From: Enemella dayhoffiae | GTDB lineage: Bacteria; Actinomycetota; Actinomycetes; Propionibacteriales; Propionibacteriaceae | Direction of reading: 5' to 3' | NCBI RefSeq assembly: GCF_002250625.1 | Contig: NZ_NMVQ01000044.1 | Span: 62,001 to 126,000 of the forward strand | Length of the DNA stretch: 64,000 bases | Part shown: positions 37,685 to 45,820 of the stretch, piece by piece | How positions within the stretch are numbered: position 1 is the stretch's first letter | Layout: each line of letters begins with the position of its first letter | Position numbers and translations under genes: made by a program | Notes under the pieces: model-generated | Told to the model about the DNA's origin: nothing | Databases searched by the model: none | The model's input: the letters and a program-made list of their open reading frames with translations, nothing else

Positions 37685-38767
37685 TCAGTGAGCCAGCCAG
37701 GTGTCCGGCCCGTCCACCAGTTGCTGGATGAACGCGTCGTCGATCTCGGTGCCGGCGTTGGCGGTCTCGAGCTGCTGACGGGCCAGATCGTCGTAGGCGG
37801 GCCGTTCGACCTGACGCAGGATGCCGATGGGGGAGCGCTGCAGCACCCCGGCGTCGGTCAGCCGGGAGAGGGCGAACGCGTACGCCGGATCCTGGGCGTG
37901 GGCGTCGTGGGTGACGACCCGGTCCAGGCCGACCGCGGACACCTCGCCCACCTGCAGGGTGTGGTCGTCGGCGCGATAGACGCACAGGTGCTGCTCGGCG
38001 CCGAACAGGATCTTCTCCCCGTGCACCAGCGGGATGATCGCGTTGGCCGCGGAATCCCTGTCCTTCAACACATCGAAGGCGCCGTCGTTGAAGATCGGGC
38101 AGTTCTGATAGATCTCCACGAAGCTGGCACCGCGGTGCGCCGAAGCCGCCTTGAGCACCTCTGTGAGGTGCTTGCGGTCGGAGTCGACGGTGCGGGCGAC
38201 GAAGGACGCCTCGGCGCCCAGGGCCAGCGAGAGCGGGTTGAACGGGGCGTCCAGCGATCCCATCGGGGAGGACTTGGTCACCTTGCCCTGCTCGGAGGTG
38301 GGTGAGTACTGGCCTTTGGTGAGGCCGTAGATCCTGTTGTTGAACAGCAGAATCGTGAAGTTGACGTTGCGGCGCAGGGCGTGGATCAGATGGTTGCCGC
38401 CGATCGACAGCGCATCGCCGTCACCGGTCACCACCCATACCGCCAGGTCGCTGCGCGAGGCGGCGACGCCGGTGGCGATGGCTGGGGCGCGCCCGTGGAT
38501 CGAGTGCATCCCGTAGCTGTCCACGTAGTAGGGGAAGCGCGAGGAGCAGCCGATCCCGGAGACGATGACCGCGTTCTCCCGCTTGATCCCCAGCTCTGGC
38601 AGGAATCCCTGGAAGGCGGCCAGCACGGCATAGTCGCCGCAGCCGGGGCACCAGCGCACCTCCTGGTCGGAGGTGAAGTCCTTGCGGTTCAGCGGTTCGA
38701 TCGACAGCGGTACGCCGGCCAGTCCGGCGTATTCGTGTCGGGTCGGAGTCTGGGTCATCTCGCTCAC
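37685..38767 (-). CDS. korB: 2-oxoacid:ferredoxin oxidoreductase subunit beta
   Basis: 360 residues. It binds thiamine diphosphate (GDGDALSIGGNHLIHALRRN and FNNRIYGLTKGQ) and one 4Fe-4S cluster (CPGCGDYAVL near residue 40, with further Cys such as in GCSSRFPYY). With KorA it oxidises 2-oxoglutarate plus CoA to succinyl-CoA, CO2 and reduced ferredoxin, which provides an NADH-free step in the TCA cycle. The GTG at 38767 overlaps the korA stop by 4 bp; ATG 38758 is the alternative. Confidence 0.93.
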   Translation of the reverse strand: MSEMTQTPTRHEYAGLAGVPLSIEPLNRKDFTSDQEVRWCPGCGDYAVLAAFQGFLPELGIKRENAVIVSGIGCSSRFPYYVDSYGMHSIHGRAPAIATGVAASRSDLAVWVVTGDGDALSIGGNHLIHALRRNVNFTILLFNNRIYGLTKGQYSPTSEQGKVTKSSPMGSLDAPFNPLSLALGAEASFVARTVDSDRKHLTEVLKAASAHRGASFVEIYQNCPIFNDGAFDVLKDRDSAANAIIPLVHGEKILFGAEQHLCVYRADDHTLQVGEVSAVGLDRVVTHDAHAQDPAYAFALSRLTDAGVLQRSPIGILRQVERPAYDDLARQQLETANAGTEIDDAFIQQLVDGPDTWLAH

Positions 38768-40716
38768 TTCCTTCCGGCCGCGGTGGCCGGGTCGTGGTGG
38801 CCCTCGTGCACGGGTTCGCCGTTCTCCATCGGTTCCTCGTTCAGCTCCTCGACGGTGGGCGGGGTGACGCCCAACTCGGCGAGCAGGTCACGGGCCAGCT
38901 CAGACAGCGAGATCGGCAGGCCGCGGACGCGGGAATAGGACTGCACGTCGACCAGGTATTTCGCGCGCAACAGCATGGCCAGCTGGCCGAGGTTCATCTC
39001 CGGCACGATGACCTTGTCATAGCTGCGCAGCACCTCACCGAGGTTGGCGGGGAACGGGTTGAGGTGGCGCAGGTGGGCACGGGCGACCGAACCCCCCGCG
39101 GCGCGGACCCGGCGTACCGCAGCCATGATCGGGCCATAGCTGGACCCCCAACCCAGCACCAGAATCCGGGCGTTGCGGTCGGGGTCGTCGACCTCCACGT
39201 CCGGGATGTCGCGGACGATGCCGTCGACCTTGGCCTGGCGGGCGCGGACCATCGCGTCGTGGTTGTCGGGGTCATAGGACACGTTGCCGGTGCCGGCGGC
39301 CTTCTCGATGCCGCCGATCCGGTGCTCCAGACCCGGCGTACCCGGGATCGCCCACGGCCGGGCGCCGTTGTCGTCGCGCTGATAGGGCAGGAACTGCGGC
39401 TCGCCCTTGGCATTCTGGCTGTTCGGCTCGGTGGCGAAGCCGGGGTCGATCGCCGGGATGGCCGCGATCTCGGGCAGGCGCCACGGCTCGGCGCCGTTGG
39501 CCAGATAGCCGTCGGAGAGCACGACCACCGGGGTGCGATAGGTGATCGCCCAGCGCACGGCCTCGATCGCGGTGCCGAAGCAGTCGGCGGGTGACTGGGC
39601 CGCGATCACCGGTACCGGCGCCTCGCCGTTGCGGCCGTAGAGCACCTGCAGCAGGTCGGCCTGCTCGGTCTTGGTGGGCATGCCCGTGGAAGGGCCGGCG
39701 CGCTGCACGTCGACCACCACCAGCGGCAGCTCGGTCATCACGCCGAGGCCGATGGTTTCGGCCTTCAGTGCGATACCCGGGCCGGAGGATGAGGTGACGC
39801 CGAGGGCGCCGGCGAAGGAGGCGCCCAGGGCCGCACCTACGGCGGCGATCTCGTCCTCGGCCTGGTAGGTGAGCACGCCATAGCGCTTCTGCCTGGTCAG
39901 CTCGTGCAACACGTCCGAGGCCGGCGTGATCGGATAGGCGCCGAAGAACATCTGCAGCCCGGACTTGTGGGCACCGGTGATCAGCCCGAGCGCCATCGCC
40001 GTGTTGCCGGTGATCTGGCGATAGCGGCCGGTCGGCATCTTGGCCGGGCGTACCTGGTAGGTGTGCGCGAAGGTTTCGGTGGTCTCGCCGAACGCGTTGC
40101 CGGCGCGGAAGGCGGCGATGTTGGCGTCGCGAATGGCGGGCTTGGTGGCGAATTTCTTGGACAGGAAGGAGATGGTGCCCTCGCCGTCGCGGTTGAACAG
40201 CCAGCACAGCAGCCCGAGGGTGAACATGTTCTTGGAGCGCTGAGCGTCCTTGCGGGTCAGCCCGAACTCCTTGACCGCGGCGACCGTCATGCCGGACAGG
40301 TCGAGGGCGTGCACCTGATAGTCGGTGAGCGAGTCGTCCTCGAGCGGGTTGTCGGCATAGCCGACCTTGGTCAGGTTGCGCTTGGTGAACTCGGCGGTGT
40401 CGACGATCAGCACCGCCCCCTTGTCCACGTCGCGCAGGTTGGCCTTGAGCGCCGCCGGGTTCATCGCCACCAGCACGTCCGGGCGGTCGCCGGGGGTCAT
40501 GATGTCGTAGTCGGCGAAGTGCAGCTGGAAGCTGGAGACGCCCGGGAGGGTGCCCTGGGGGGCGCGGATCTCGGCCGGGAAGTTCGGCAGCGTCGAGATG
40601 TCGTTGCCCAGCAGCGCCGAATCGGCGGTGAACCGGTCACCGGTCAGCTGCATGCCGTCGCCGGAGTCGCCGGCGAACCGGATCACGACACGGTCGAGAC
40701 TCTTCACCTCAGGCAC
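38764..40716 (-). CDS. korA: 2-oxoacid:ferredoxin oxidoreductase subunit alpha (gamma-alpha fusion)
   Basis: 650 residues. The N-terminal gamma domain (about 1-190) has RFAGDSGDGMQLTGDRF. The alpha domain follows, with AYPITPASDVLHEL, YQAEDEIAAVGAALGASFAG and TSSSGPGIALK as the pyrimidine-binding part. The STGMPTKTEQADLLQ stretch is usual in 2-oxoglutarate enzymes. There is no ferredoxin (delta) subunit in this operon, so an external ferredoxin must take the electrons; the divergent operon encodes a possible one (41825-42166). GTG 40716 follows GAGAGGA at 7 bp. Confidence 0.93.
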   Translation of the reverse strand: MPEVKSLDRVVIRFAGDSGDGMQLTGDRFTADSALLGNDISTLPNFPAEIRAPQGTLPGVSSFQLHFADYDIMTPGDRPDVLVAMNPAALKANLRDVDKGAVLIVDTAEFTKRNLTKVGYADNPLEDDSLTDYQVHALDLSGMTVAAVKEFGLTRKDAQRSKNMFTLGLLCWLFNRDGEGTISFLSKKFATKPAIRDANIAAFRAGNAFGETTETFAHTYQVRPAKMPTGRYRQITGNTAMALGLITGAHKSGLQMFFGAYPITPASDVLHELTRQKRYGVLTYQAEDEIAAVGAALGASFAGALGVTSSSGPGIALKAETIGLGVMTELPLVVVDVQRAGPSTGMPTKTEQADLLQVLYGRNGEAPVPVIAAQSPADCFGTAIEAVRWAITYRTPVVVLSDGYLANGAEPWRLPEIAAIPAIDPGFATEPNSQNAKGEPQFLPYQRDDNGARPWAIPGTPGLEHRIGGIEKAAGTGNVSYDPDNHDAMVRARQAKVDGIVRDIPDVEVDDPDRNARILVLGWGSSYGPIMAAVRRVRAAGGSVARAHLRHLNPFPANLGEVLRSYDKVIVPEMNLGQLAMLLRAKYLVDVQSYSRVRGLPISLSELARDLLAELGVTPPTVEELNEEPMENGEPVHEGHHDPATAAGRK

Positions 40717-40880
40717 GAACGAATCCTCTCTGTCGAGGCTGACGCGCACCGCTGATCGGCGCACCAATTGTCCCCGCAATGCATCACTCGACGATACCCC
40801 GCTCAATTCGCGCGAGAACGGAGTCCCGCAGAGCGGTCCGGGTGCTGGCCCGGTACGCCGAGGCGACTGGCGGCGCACGG

Positions 40881-40886
40881 TAGCCT
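40881..40886 (+). promoter_or_regulatory. -10 box, probable leaderless promoter of the nuoB-C-I-like operon
   Basis: TAGCCT is followed by 7 bp and the ATG at 40894. The 177-bp gap between korA and this gene is the divergent control region of both operons; no clear operator is visible in it. Confidence 0.5.
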
Positions 40887-40893
40887 GCCCGAT

Positions 40894-41280
40894 ATGCGCT
40901 GCTTCGACTGGTATGGGGACAGGTCCCTGATGGTCGTCGACGTCGCCCTCGCCTGCTGCGCGGTGGAGTTCGAGGCTGCGGCGACGGCGGTCGAGGTCGC
41001 CCAGCTGCACGACGGCGATCGGGTGGTGGTGGTCATCTCCGGCACGGTCACCGATGCGGTGCTGCCGGTGGTGCAGGAACTGCTCGACCAGGCCCCCGGC
41101 GCACAGGTGATCTCCTTCGGCGCCTGCGCCAGCTCCGGCGGCCCCTACTGGGACTCGTATGCGGTGACCAAGGGCATCTCCCAGATCGTCGAGGTCGACG
41201 TATTCGTGCCCGGCTGCCCGCCGCCACCGGGGGCGCTGGTCGAAGTGCTGGACGGCCTGCGCGCCGAGGTGGTCGCGTGA
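40894..41280 (+). CDS. NuoB-like iron-sulfur protein (short paralogue of complex I subunit B)
   Basis: 128 residues, against 187 for the operon NuoB. All four ligands of an N2-type 4Fe-4S cluster are kept: Cys21-Cys22 (ACCAVEF), Cys78 (GACASSGG) and Cys108 (PGCPPPPG). What is lost is the N-terminal part before the CC pair and the C-terminal tail. The fold is shared by complex I B subunits and [NiFe]-hydrogenase small subunits. It is the first gene of an operon with NuoC-like and NuoI-like genes (4-bp overlaps), divergent from korAB. It is likely to pass electrons from the NuoI-like protein on to a quinone site or to another complex; this is inference. Confidence 0.8.
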   Translation: MRCFDWYGDRSLMVVDVALACCAVEFEAAATAVEVAQLHDGDRVVVVISGTVTDAVLPVVQELLDQAPGAQVISFGACASSGGPYWDSYAVTKGISQIVEVDVFVPGCPPPPGALVEVLDGLRAEVVA

Positions 41281-41828
41281 GCGAGGTGCGCCTGGTCGAG
41301 CCGGCAGAGTGGGTGACGGCCGCAGCGCAGGCTCGGGCCGACGGGTTCGGCTTCTTCGACTGGCTCGACTGCGTGGACGAGCTCGGGCGTACCGAAGAAT
41401 TCCGGGTGTCGCTGCAGTTGCTGCGGCGCGAGACGGGAGAGTCGGTACGCCTGGACACCCGGATCGCGCGGGAGGAGCCGAGGTTGGCGAGTCTGTGGGC
41501 GGTGTTCGGCGGCGCCGCCTGGGCGGAGCGTGAGCTCGCGGACCTGTTCGGGGTCGAGTTCGTCGGCGGGATGGCGGGCTCACTGCTGGTCGATCCGCGC
41601 TATGGGGGCCATCCGCTGCGCAAGGACGAGGTGCTCGCCGCCCGGGCGGCCGTCGGCTGGCCCGGCGCCAAGGAGCCGGGGGAGTCCGGGGCCGGACGCC
41701 GCCGGATGGTGCCGCCAGGCGTACCCGATCCGCAGGTGTGGGGAGACCGGGACCCCGACGCGGCTCAGCCGAGCGCCGCGGAGGTCGCCGAGAGCGCCCA
41801 GGGTGGCCGGGTCAGGCGGCGGCGATGA
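41277..41828 (+). CDS. NuoC-like protein (30-kDa subunit family)
   Basis: 183 residues. The family core shows as [11 protein letters not shown] near residue 25 and the signature [15 protein letters not shown] (compare [12 protein letters not shown] in the operon NuoC), then HPLRKDEVL. The C-terminal 60 residues are a polar, Pro-rich extension. The GTG at 41277 overlaps the NuoB-like stop by 4 bp. In complex I and group 4 hydrogenases this subunit clamps NuoD, yet no second NuoD is encoded here. Confidence 0.78.
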   Translation: MSEVRLVEPAEWVTAAAQARADGFGFFDWLDCVDELGRTEEFRVSLQLLRRETGESVRLDTRIAREEPRLASLWAVFGGAAWAERELADLFGVEFVGGMAGSLLVDPRYGGHPLRKDEVLAARAAVGWPGAKEPGESGAGRRRMVPPGVPDPQVWGDRDPDAAQPSAAEVAESAQGGRVRRRR

Positions 41829-42166
41829 ACCCACCGACAGGCTCAGGAACCCACGGGAAAATTCGACTGATCGAGGAGAACTGCACCTCCTGCATGATCT
41901 GCGCCCGGGAGTGTCCGGCGTGGTGCATCCAGATTGACTCGCACACCGAGGTGGACCCGAACGCCCCCGCCCAGCTGACCGGCCGCGGGATGCGCGAGCG
42001 GACCCACAACGTGCTCGACCGGTTCGTGATCGACTGGTCGTTGTGCATGTACTGCGGGATCTGCGTCGAGGAGTGCCCGTTCGACGCGCTCGAGTGGAAC
42101 GGCGCCCACGTCGCCCCGGCGGCTGATCTGACCGCGCTCGCCCACGGGATCGGTGAGCTGCGGTAG
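41825..42166 (+). CDS. NuoI-like 2x[4Fe-4S] ferredoxin-type protein
   Basis: 113 residues with two complete 4Fe-4S motifs: Cys20-x2-Cys23-x2-Cys26-x3-Cys30 and Cys74-x2-Cys77-x2-Cys80-x3-Cys84. The 44-residue gap between them is long for bacterial ferredoxins but normal for NuoI. The first 12 residues ([11 protein letters not shown]) are encoded largely by a dispersed repeat. It is the last gene of the three-gene operon and is a good candidate for the direct electron acceptor of KorAB, or of the ferredoxin reduced by it. Confidence 0.8.
   Translation: MNPPTGSGTHGKIRLIEENCTSCMICARECPAWCIQIDSHTEVDPNAPAQLTGRGMRERTHNVLDRFVIDWSLCMYCGICVEECPFDALEWNGAHVAPAADLTALAHGIGELR
41835..41857 (+). repeat. 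CGACAGGCTCAGG-type dispersed repeat at the start of the NuoI-like gene
   Basis: CGACAGGCTCAGGAACCCAC plus GGG, directly after the start codon region. It is read as part of the protein's N-terminus and belongs to the same repeat group as those near 20882 and 42171. Confidence 0.55.
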
Positions 42167-42170
42167 GGGG

Positions 42171-42210
42171 CTTCGACAGGCTCAGACAACGGGGGGCTCA
42201 GCCGGCGTGG
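42171..42210 (-). repeat. CTTCGACAGGCTCAG-type repeat supplying the stop of the amylosucrase-like gene
   Basis: CTTCGACAGGCTCAGACAAC followed by GGGGGGCTCAGCCGGCGTGG. It fills the 31-bp gap between the convergent NuoI-like and amylosucrase-like genes, and the TCA at 42198-42200 inside GGCTCAGCC is the TGA stop of the minus-strand gene. Confidence 0.65.
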
Positions 42211-44087
42211 GGAAGTTCGGCGATCCAGCGGACCTGGTAGGGCTCCATCCGCAGGGTGCGGGACTCGGGGTGGCCGGAGATCAGGTCGCGCAGGCCGGCG
42301 CCGGGGGTGAACCAGGGCACGGAGTGCAGCCCGATCGAGTACGCCCGGGCGGACACGTTCGCCAGCACCAGCACGATTCCGCGCGGGCTCTCCCGGAGCA
42401 CCCCGAGCACGTGGTCGTTGCCGACGTCGACCACCCGTGAGCCGGCCTGGGCGTGCAACTGCGGCGTACGCCGGCGCGCCTGGACCAGGTTGGCGATGCC
42501 GGAGAAGATGCGGCACTCGACGGTGTCCGGGTCGAACCGGCGTTCGGCGGCGCGCCAGTCCAGGGGCGGGCGGTGCATCCACCGGTTGTCCGGGGCCAGG
42601 TCGGGGTCGGCCAGATAGGAACGGTCGTTCAGCTGGCCCAGCTCGTCGCCGGAGTGGATCAGTGGCAGCCCGCCGATGGAGAGCACCAGGGCGTGCAGCA
42701 GCAGGATCCGCCGCACCGCCAGGTCGACCTGCTGGCCCCGTTCGGTCCCGGTGAGCTGGAGGGCCGCCTCCAGCCCGGCGAGCGAGGCCAGCGAGCCGGA
42801 GATCCGCCGGTCCCCGGTCCGCGGGTTGGCCTGGAACACCTCGCCCCGGGCGTACGATCCGCCGAACTCGCCGGAATAGAAGTCGGACAGGAAACCGCGG
42901 TGCGCGAACCCGTCCAACCCTGCCGCCGCGGCCAGCTCGTCGGTGATCGCCCAGCCGATGTCGTCGTGCAACCGGGCGTAGGTCAGCCAGGACGTGTTCG
43001 GCGGGATCGGCGGCATCGCGTTCAGCACGGTCCTGGTCAGGCGTACGCCCTGTTCGGCGAGCGCGCTCCACAGCATCACCATCTGCACGTTGTGGTAGGC
43101 CAGTTGGCACTCCACCCCGGTGCCCTCGCCGCGGCCCAGATAGTCCACCAGGTCGTCGGGGGCGACGATCGCCTCGGCCAGCAGCAGCACCCCGGGCGCG
43201 ACGATGCTGGTCAGCGCGCGGAAGGCCTGCAGCAGCAGGTGCGCCTCGGGCTGGTTCTGGCAATTGGTGCCGAGGCGTTTCCACATGAACGCCACCGCGT
43301 CCAGGCGCAGCACCTCCACCCCGGCGTTGGCGAGGAACAGCAGCGTTTCCAGCATCTCGGCGAACACCGCGGGGTTCGTGTAGTTGAGGTCCCACTGATA
43401 GTCGTTGAAGGTGGTCCACACCCACTGCTCGGCGTCGGGGAGCCAACTGAAGTTGCCCGGTGCGAAGTCGGGGAACACCTCCGGCAGGGTCTGTTCCCAA
43501 CGGTCCGGCTCGGTGCGGTCGGGATAGAACCAGTAGTAGTCGCGGTATTTCTGCTCGCCCGCCCGGGCCCGGCGGGCCCACTCGTGCTCGGCGGCGGTGT
43601 GGTTGCAGACCAGGTCGACGACCAGCGACATTCCCCGCCCGCGCAGGGTGCCGGCGAGTTCCCGCAGGTCGTCGATCGTGCCCAGGTCGGGGCGTACCGA
43701 CCGGTAGTCGGTGACCGCATAGCCGCCATCGTTGGGTGCCGGTCGCGACTCCAGCAGCGGCATCAGGTGCAGCAGGGTCACCCCGAGCTGCTGCAGATGC
43801 TCCAGCCTGTCACCGACCCCCGACAGGGTCCCCGCGAACCGGTCGACGTAGCAGACGTAGCCGATCACCTCCGGGCGCTGGAACCAGTCCGGGGTGACCA
43901 GCCGGCGCTGGTCGAGCGCGCGCAACTCGGCCGAGCGGTCGGCGTACGCCTGCTCGCAGGCCCGCTCGAGGCGGGTGAGCACCTCGGCGAAGTCGGCCCG
44001 GTGCCCGTAGAGCTGACGCAGCGGACGCAGCACCTGGGGCCACAGCGCATCGCGGCGCGCGGTGAAGGTCGAGTCGAGCGGTTCCAT
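42198..44087 (-). CDS. GH13 amylosucrase-like glycosidase/transglucosidase
   Basis: 629 residues of the alpha-amylase clan, closest by eye to amylosucrase (GH13_4), which makes glucan from sucrose. An N-terminal helical domain (about 1-90) precedes the barrel, which has DGGYAVTDYRSV, the region II-like LVVDLVCNHT, the nucleophile in LRLDAVAFMWKRLGT, the acid/base in LLAEAI, and the third acid in LHDDIGW. The N-terminal helical part and the LGTNCQN motif favour amylosucrase over alpha-amylase or trehalose synthase, but substrate cannot be proved. There is no signal peptide, so it is cytosolic. ATG 44087 has the better-placed AGGA; ATG 44096 is possible. Confidence 0.82.
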   Translation of the reverse strand: MEPLDSTFTARRDALWPQVLRPLRQLYGHRADFAEVLTRLERACEQAYADRSAELRALDQRRLVTPDWFQRPEVIGYVCYVDRFAGTLSGVGDRLEHLQQLGVTLLHLMPLLESRPAPNDGGYAVTDYRSVRPDLGTIDDLRELAGTLRGRGMSLVVDLVCNHTAAEHEWARRARAGEQKYRDYYWFYPDRTEPDRWEQTLPEVFPDFAPGNFSWLPDAEQWVWTTFNDYQWDLNYTNPAVFAEMLETLLFLANAGVEVLRLDAVAFMWKRLGTNCQNQPEAHLLLQAFRALTSIVAPGVLLLAEAIVAPDDLVDYLGRGEGTGVECQLAYHNVQMVMLWSALAEQGVRLTRTVLNAMPPIPPNTSWLTYARLHDDIGWAITDELAAAAGLDGFAHRGFLSDFYSGEFGGSYARGEVFQANPRTGDRRISGSLASLAGLEAALQLTGTERGQQVDLAVRRILLLHALVLSIGGLPLIHSGDELGQLNDRSYLADPDLAPDNRWMHRPPLDWRAAERRFDPDTVECRIFSGIANLVQARRRTPQLHAQAGSRVVDVGNDHVLGVLRESPRGIVLVLANVSARAYSIGLHSVPWFTPGAGLRDLISGHPESRTLRMEPYQVRWIAELPHAG

Positions 44088-44127
44088 GATCGCCATCCTC
44101 GCAGGTGCGACTGGTGTGACGGATGAC

Positions 44128-44133
44128 TACGCT
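44128..44133 (+). promoter_or_regulatory. possible -10 element of the mannosyltransferase gene
   Basis: TACGCT 29 bp before the ATG at 44162, giving a leader of about 20 nt that holds the GGGAGGGAGG ribosome site. It makes the in-frame ATG at 44123 unlikely, since that would lie upstream of the transcript. Confidence 0.35.
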
Positions 44134-44161
44134 GTCCCAGACGACGCGGGAGGGAGGTGTC

Positions 44162-45763
44162 ATGGCGCTCACCGTGCGCGAGGTGGCCACCCGGGTCGAC
44201 CGGTATCAGCGCGCCGCCACCGAACTTCTGGTGCAGGCGTTCGCGGTTCCCTCGGTGCGTCGGGGCATGGTCGGCAGCGCGCTGATCTCGCTCGGCGGGT
44301 TGAGCCCGGCCTTCCTGCCGGAGAACAGCCCGTGGTGGAAGGTGCTCGGGCTGTTCCGGCAGTATGCGTGGCTGGGGCCCGGTCTGGGGACGCTCTCGGC
44401 CCTGTTGGGCGTACTGCTGGTGATGCACGCGTGGCTGGACCTGCGGCCGCGCCGCGGAGCCTGGCCGGTCGACTTCCGGGCGGTGCTCGCGCTGTGGTCC
44501 CTGCCGATGCTGCTGGCGCCGCCGATCTTCAGCCACGACTCGTATGCCTATGCCGCCGAGGGATACATGCTGCACTCCGGGCTGAACCCCTATGTGATGG
44601 GGGCGGGGATGCTGCAGAACCGCTGGGGCGAGCAGGTGGTCGAGGTGTGGCGGTTCACCCGGGCTCCCTATGGTCCGCTCAGTCTGCAGTTGTCGCACCT
44701 GGTGGTGGACGCGTTCGGGCAGTCGCCCTATTGGTCGTCGGCGCTCGGGATGCGGCTGCTGGCGATCACCGGGATGGTGGCCGCGGCGCTGACCGTGCCG
44801 TCGCTGGCTCGCCGGCTGGGGGTGGACTGGCGCTCGGCGCTGTGGTTCGGCCTGGTCAACCCGTTGGTGATCGCCCACCTGGTCGGCGGGGCGCACAACG
44901 ACGCGGTGATGATCGGGTTCGTCGCGCTGGCCCTGCACGCGGCGGTGCGGAAACGGTTTCTGCTCGGTTGCTGCCTGGTCGCGGCCGCGGGGGCGATCAA
45001 GATCCCCGGAATCCTGGCGATCGTCCCGGTGGCGATGCTGGCGTGGCCGGTGCTGCGCCCGGCACCGGGGTGGTGGGGACGGTTGTGGCAGGCCGCCTGG
45101 CGGGTGGCGCTCGGGACGCTGGTGATGCTGCTGGCGTTCACCCTGATCACGCTGGCCTGCATGCCGAACGGGCAGGGCTGGGGCTGGGTGCTGGCGATCA
45201 ACGTGCCCGGTCTGGCGTCGACGATCTCACCGCCGACGATGATCGGCGAGGTGGCCCGGATGGTGCTGAACCTGTTCGGGGAGCACCGGGCCGCGGTGGG
45301 GGCGGTACGCCTGGCGCGCCAGATCGGCATGGTGCTGATGGTGCTCACGATTCTCGGGCTGCTGGTGCGCTATGCGCCGAAGAACCCGATGAAGTTCCTG
45401 GTGCTCGGGTGGATGGCGCTGATCCTGGGCAGCCCGGCCCTGCATCCGTGGTATCTGACCTGGCCCGCGACCTGGTTCGCGTTCATCCGACCGTCGCTGC
45501 GGTCGGTCCGGGTGGCGAGCTGGAGCTCGATCGCCCTGCTCAGCTATTCGTCGGTCAGCTTCTCCTGGCGCAACGATCTGATCGCAATGGGGATCGCCGC
45601 GGCCGGGGTGATCGCGTGGATGATCCTCACCCACGACCGGCGGCACTTCCAGCAGGCCGACGAGGAACCCACCCCCTCGGCCGAGGTGCCCGCGCGATCC
45701 AGCGAACCCGTAGGGCGATCCAGCGAACCCGTAGGGCGATCCAGCGAACCGGTTGACCACTGA
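44162..45763 (+). CDS. Polyprenol-phosphomannose-dependent alpha-1,6-mannosyltransferase (MptB-like, GT-C fold)
   Basis: 533 residues with about 13 membrane helices. The GT-C Asp motif is in the first outer loop (FSHDSYAYAAEGYMLHSGLNPY), followed by the NPLVIAHLVGGAHNDAVMIGF helix typical of the MptA/MptB group. These enzymes add mannose from polyprenyl phosphomannose on the outer face of the membrane to lipomannan-type glycans. The C-terminal tail is polar and ends in three copies of a seven-residue repeat (RSSEPVG) encoded by a 21-bp DNA repeat. The start at ATG 44162 is set by the strong ribosome site. Confidence 0.85.
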   Translation: MALTVREVATRVDRYQRAATELLVQAFAVPSVRRGMVGSALISLGGLSPAFLPENSPWWKVLGLFRQYAWLGPGLGTLSALLGVLLVMHAWLDLRPRRGAWPVDFRAVLALWSLPMLLAPPIFSHDSYAYAAEGYMLHSGLNPYVMGAGMLQNRWGEQVVEVWRFTRAPYGPLSLQLSHLVVDAFGQSPYWSSALGMRLLAITGMVAAALTVPSLARRLGVDWRSALWFGLVNPLVIAHLVGGAHNDAVMIGFVALALHAAVRKRFLLGCCLVAAAGAIKIPGILAIVPVAMLAWPVLRPAPGWWGRLWQAAWRVALGTLVMLLAFTLITLACMPNGQGWGWVLAINVPGLASTISPPTMIGEVARMVLNLFGEHRAAVGAVRLARQIGMVLMVLTILGLLVRYAPKNPMKFLVLGWMALILGSPALHPWYLTWPATWFAFIRPSLRSVRVASWSSIALLSYSSVSFSWRNDLIAMGIAAAGVIAWMILTHDRRHFQQADEEPTPSAEVPARSSEPVGRSSEPVGRSSEPVDH

Positions 45764-45808
45764 CCTGACCCTCCAGGGGTAGGGGAGTGGCGAGTGGGTT
45801 CGCTGGAT
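45694..45808. repeat. 21-bp tandem repeats with an inverted copy at the 3' end of the mannosyltransferase gene
   Basis: GCGATCCAGCGAACCCGTAG G (21 bp) at 45694-45714 and 45715-45735, plus 15 bp of a third at 45736-45750. The inverse, GGGTTCGCTGGAT, stands at 45796-45808 after the stop, so the transcript can fold a stem of about 12 bp around the stop codon. It may act as a terminator between the convergent genes. The 21-bp unit keeps the reading frame. Confidence 0.65.
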
Positions 45809-45820
45809 GGTGATTGCGGC

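Noticed and set aside
37681-37985. Minus-strand frame with RLSRRRPHPAGG... inside korB
   Set aside because: Alternate-frame shadow of korB, which has clear TPP and cluster motifs.
40894-42166. Hydrogenase operon
   Set aside because: There is a small-subunit-like NuoB' but no large subunit with the four Cys nickel ligands and no maturation genes.
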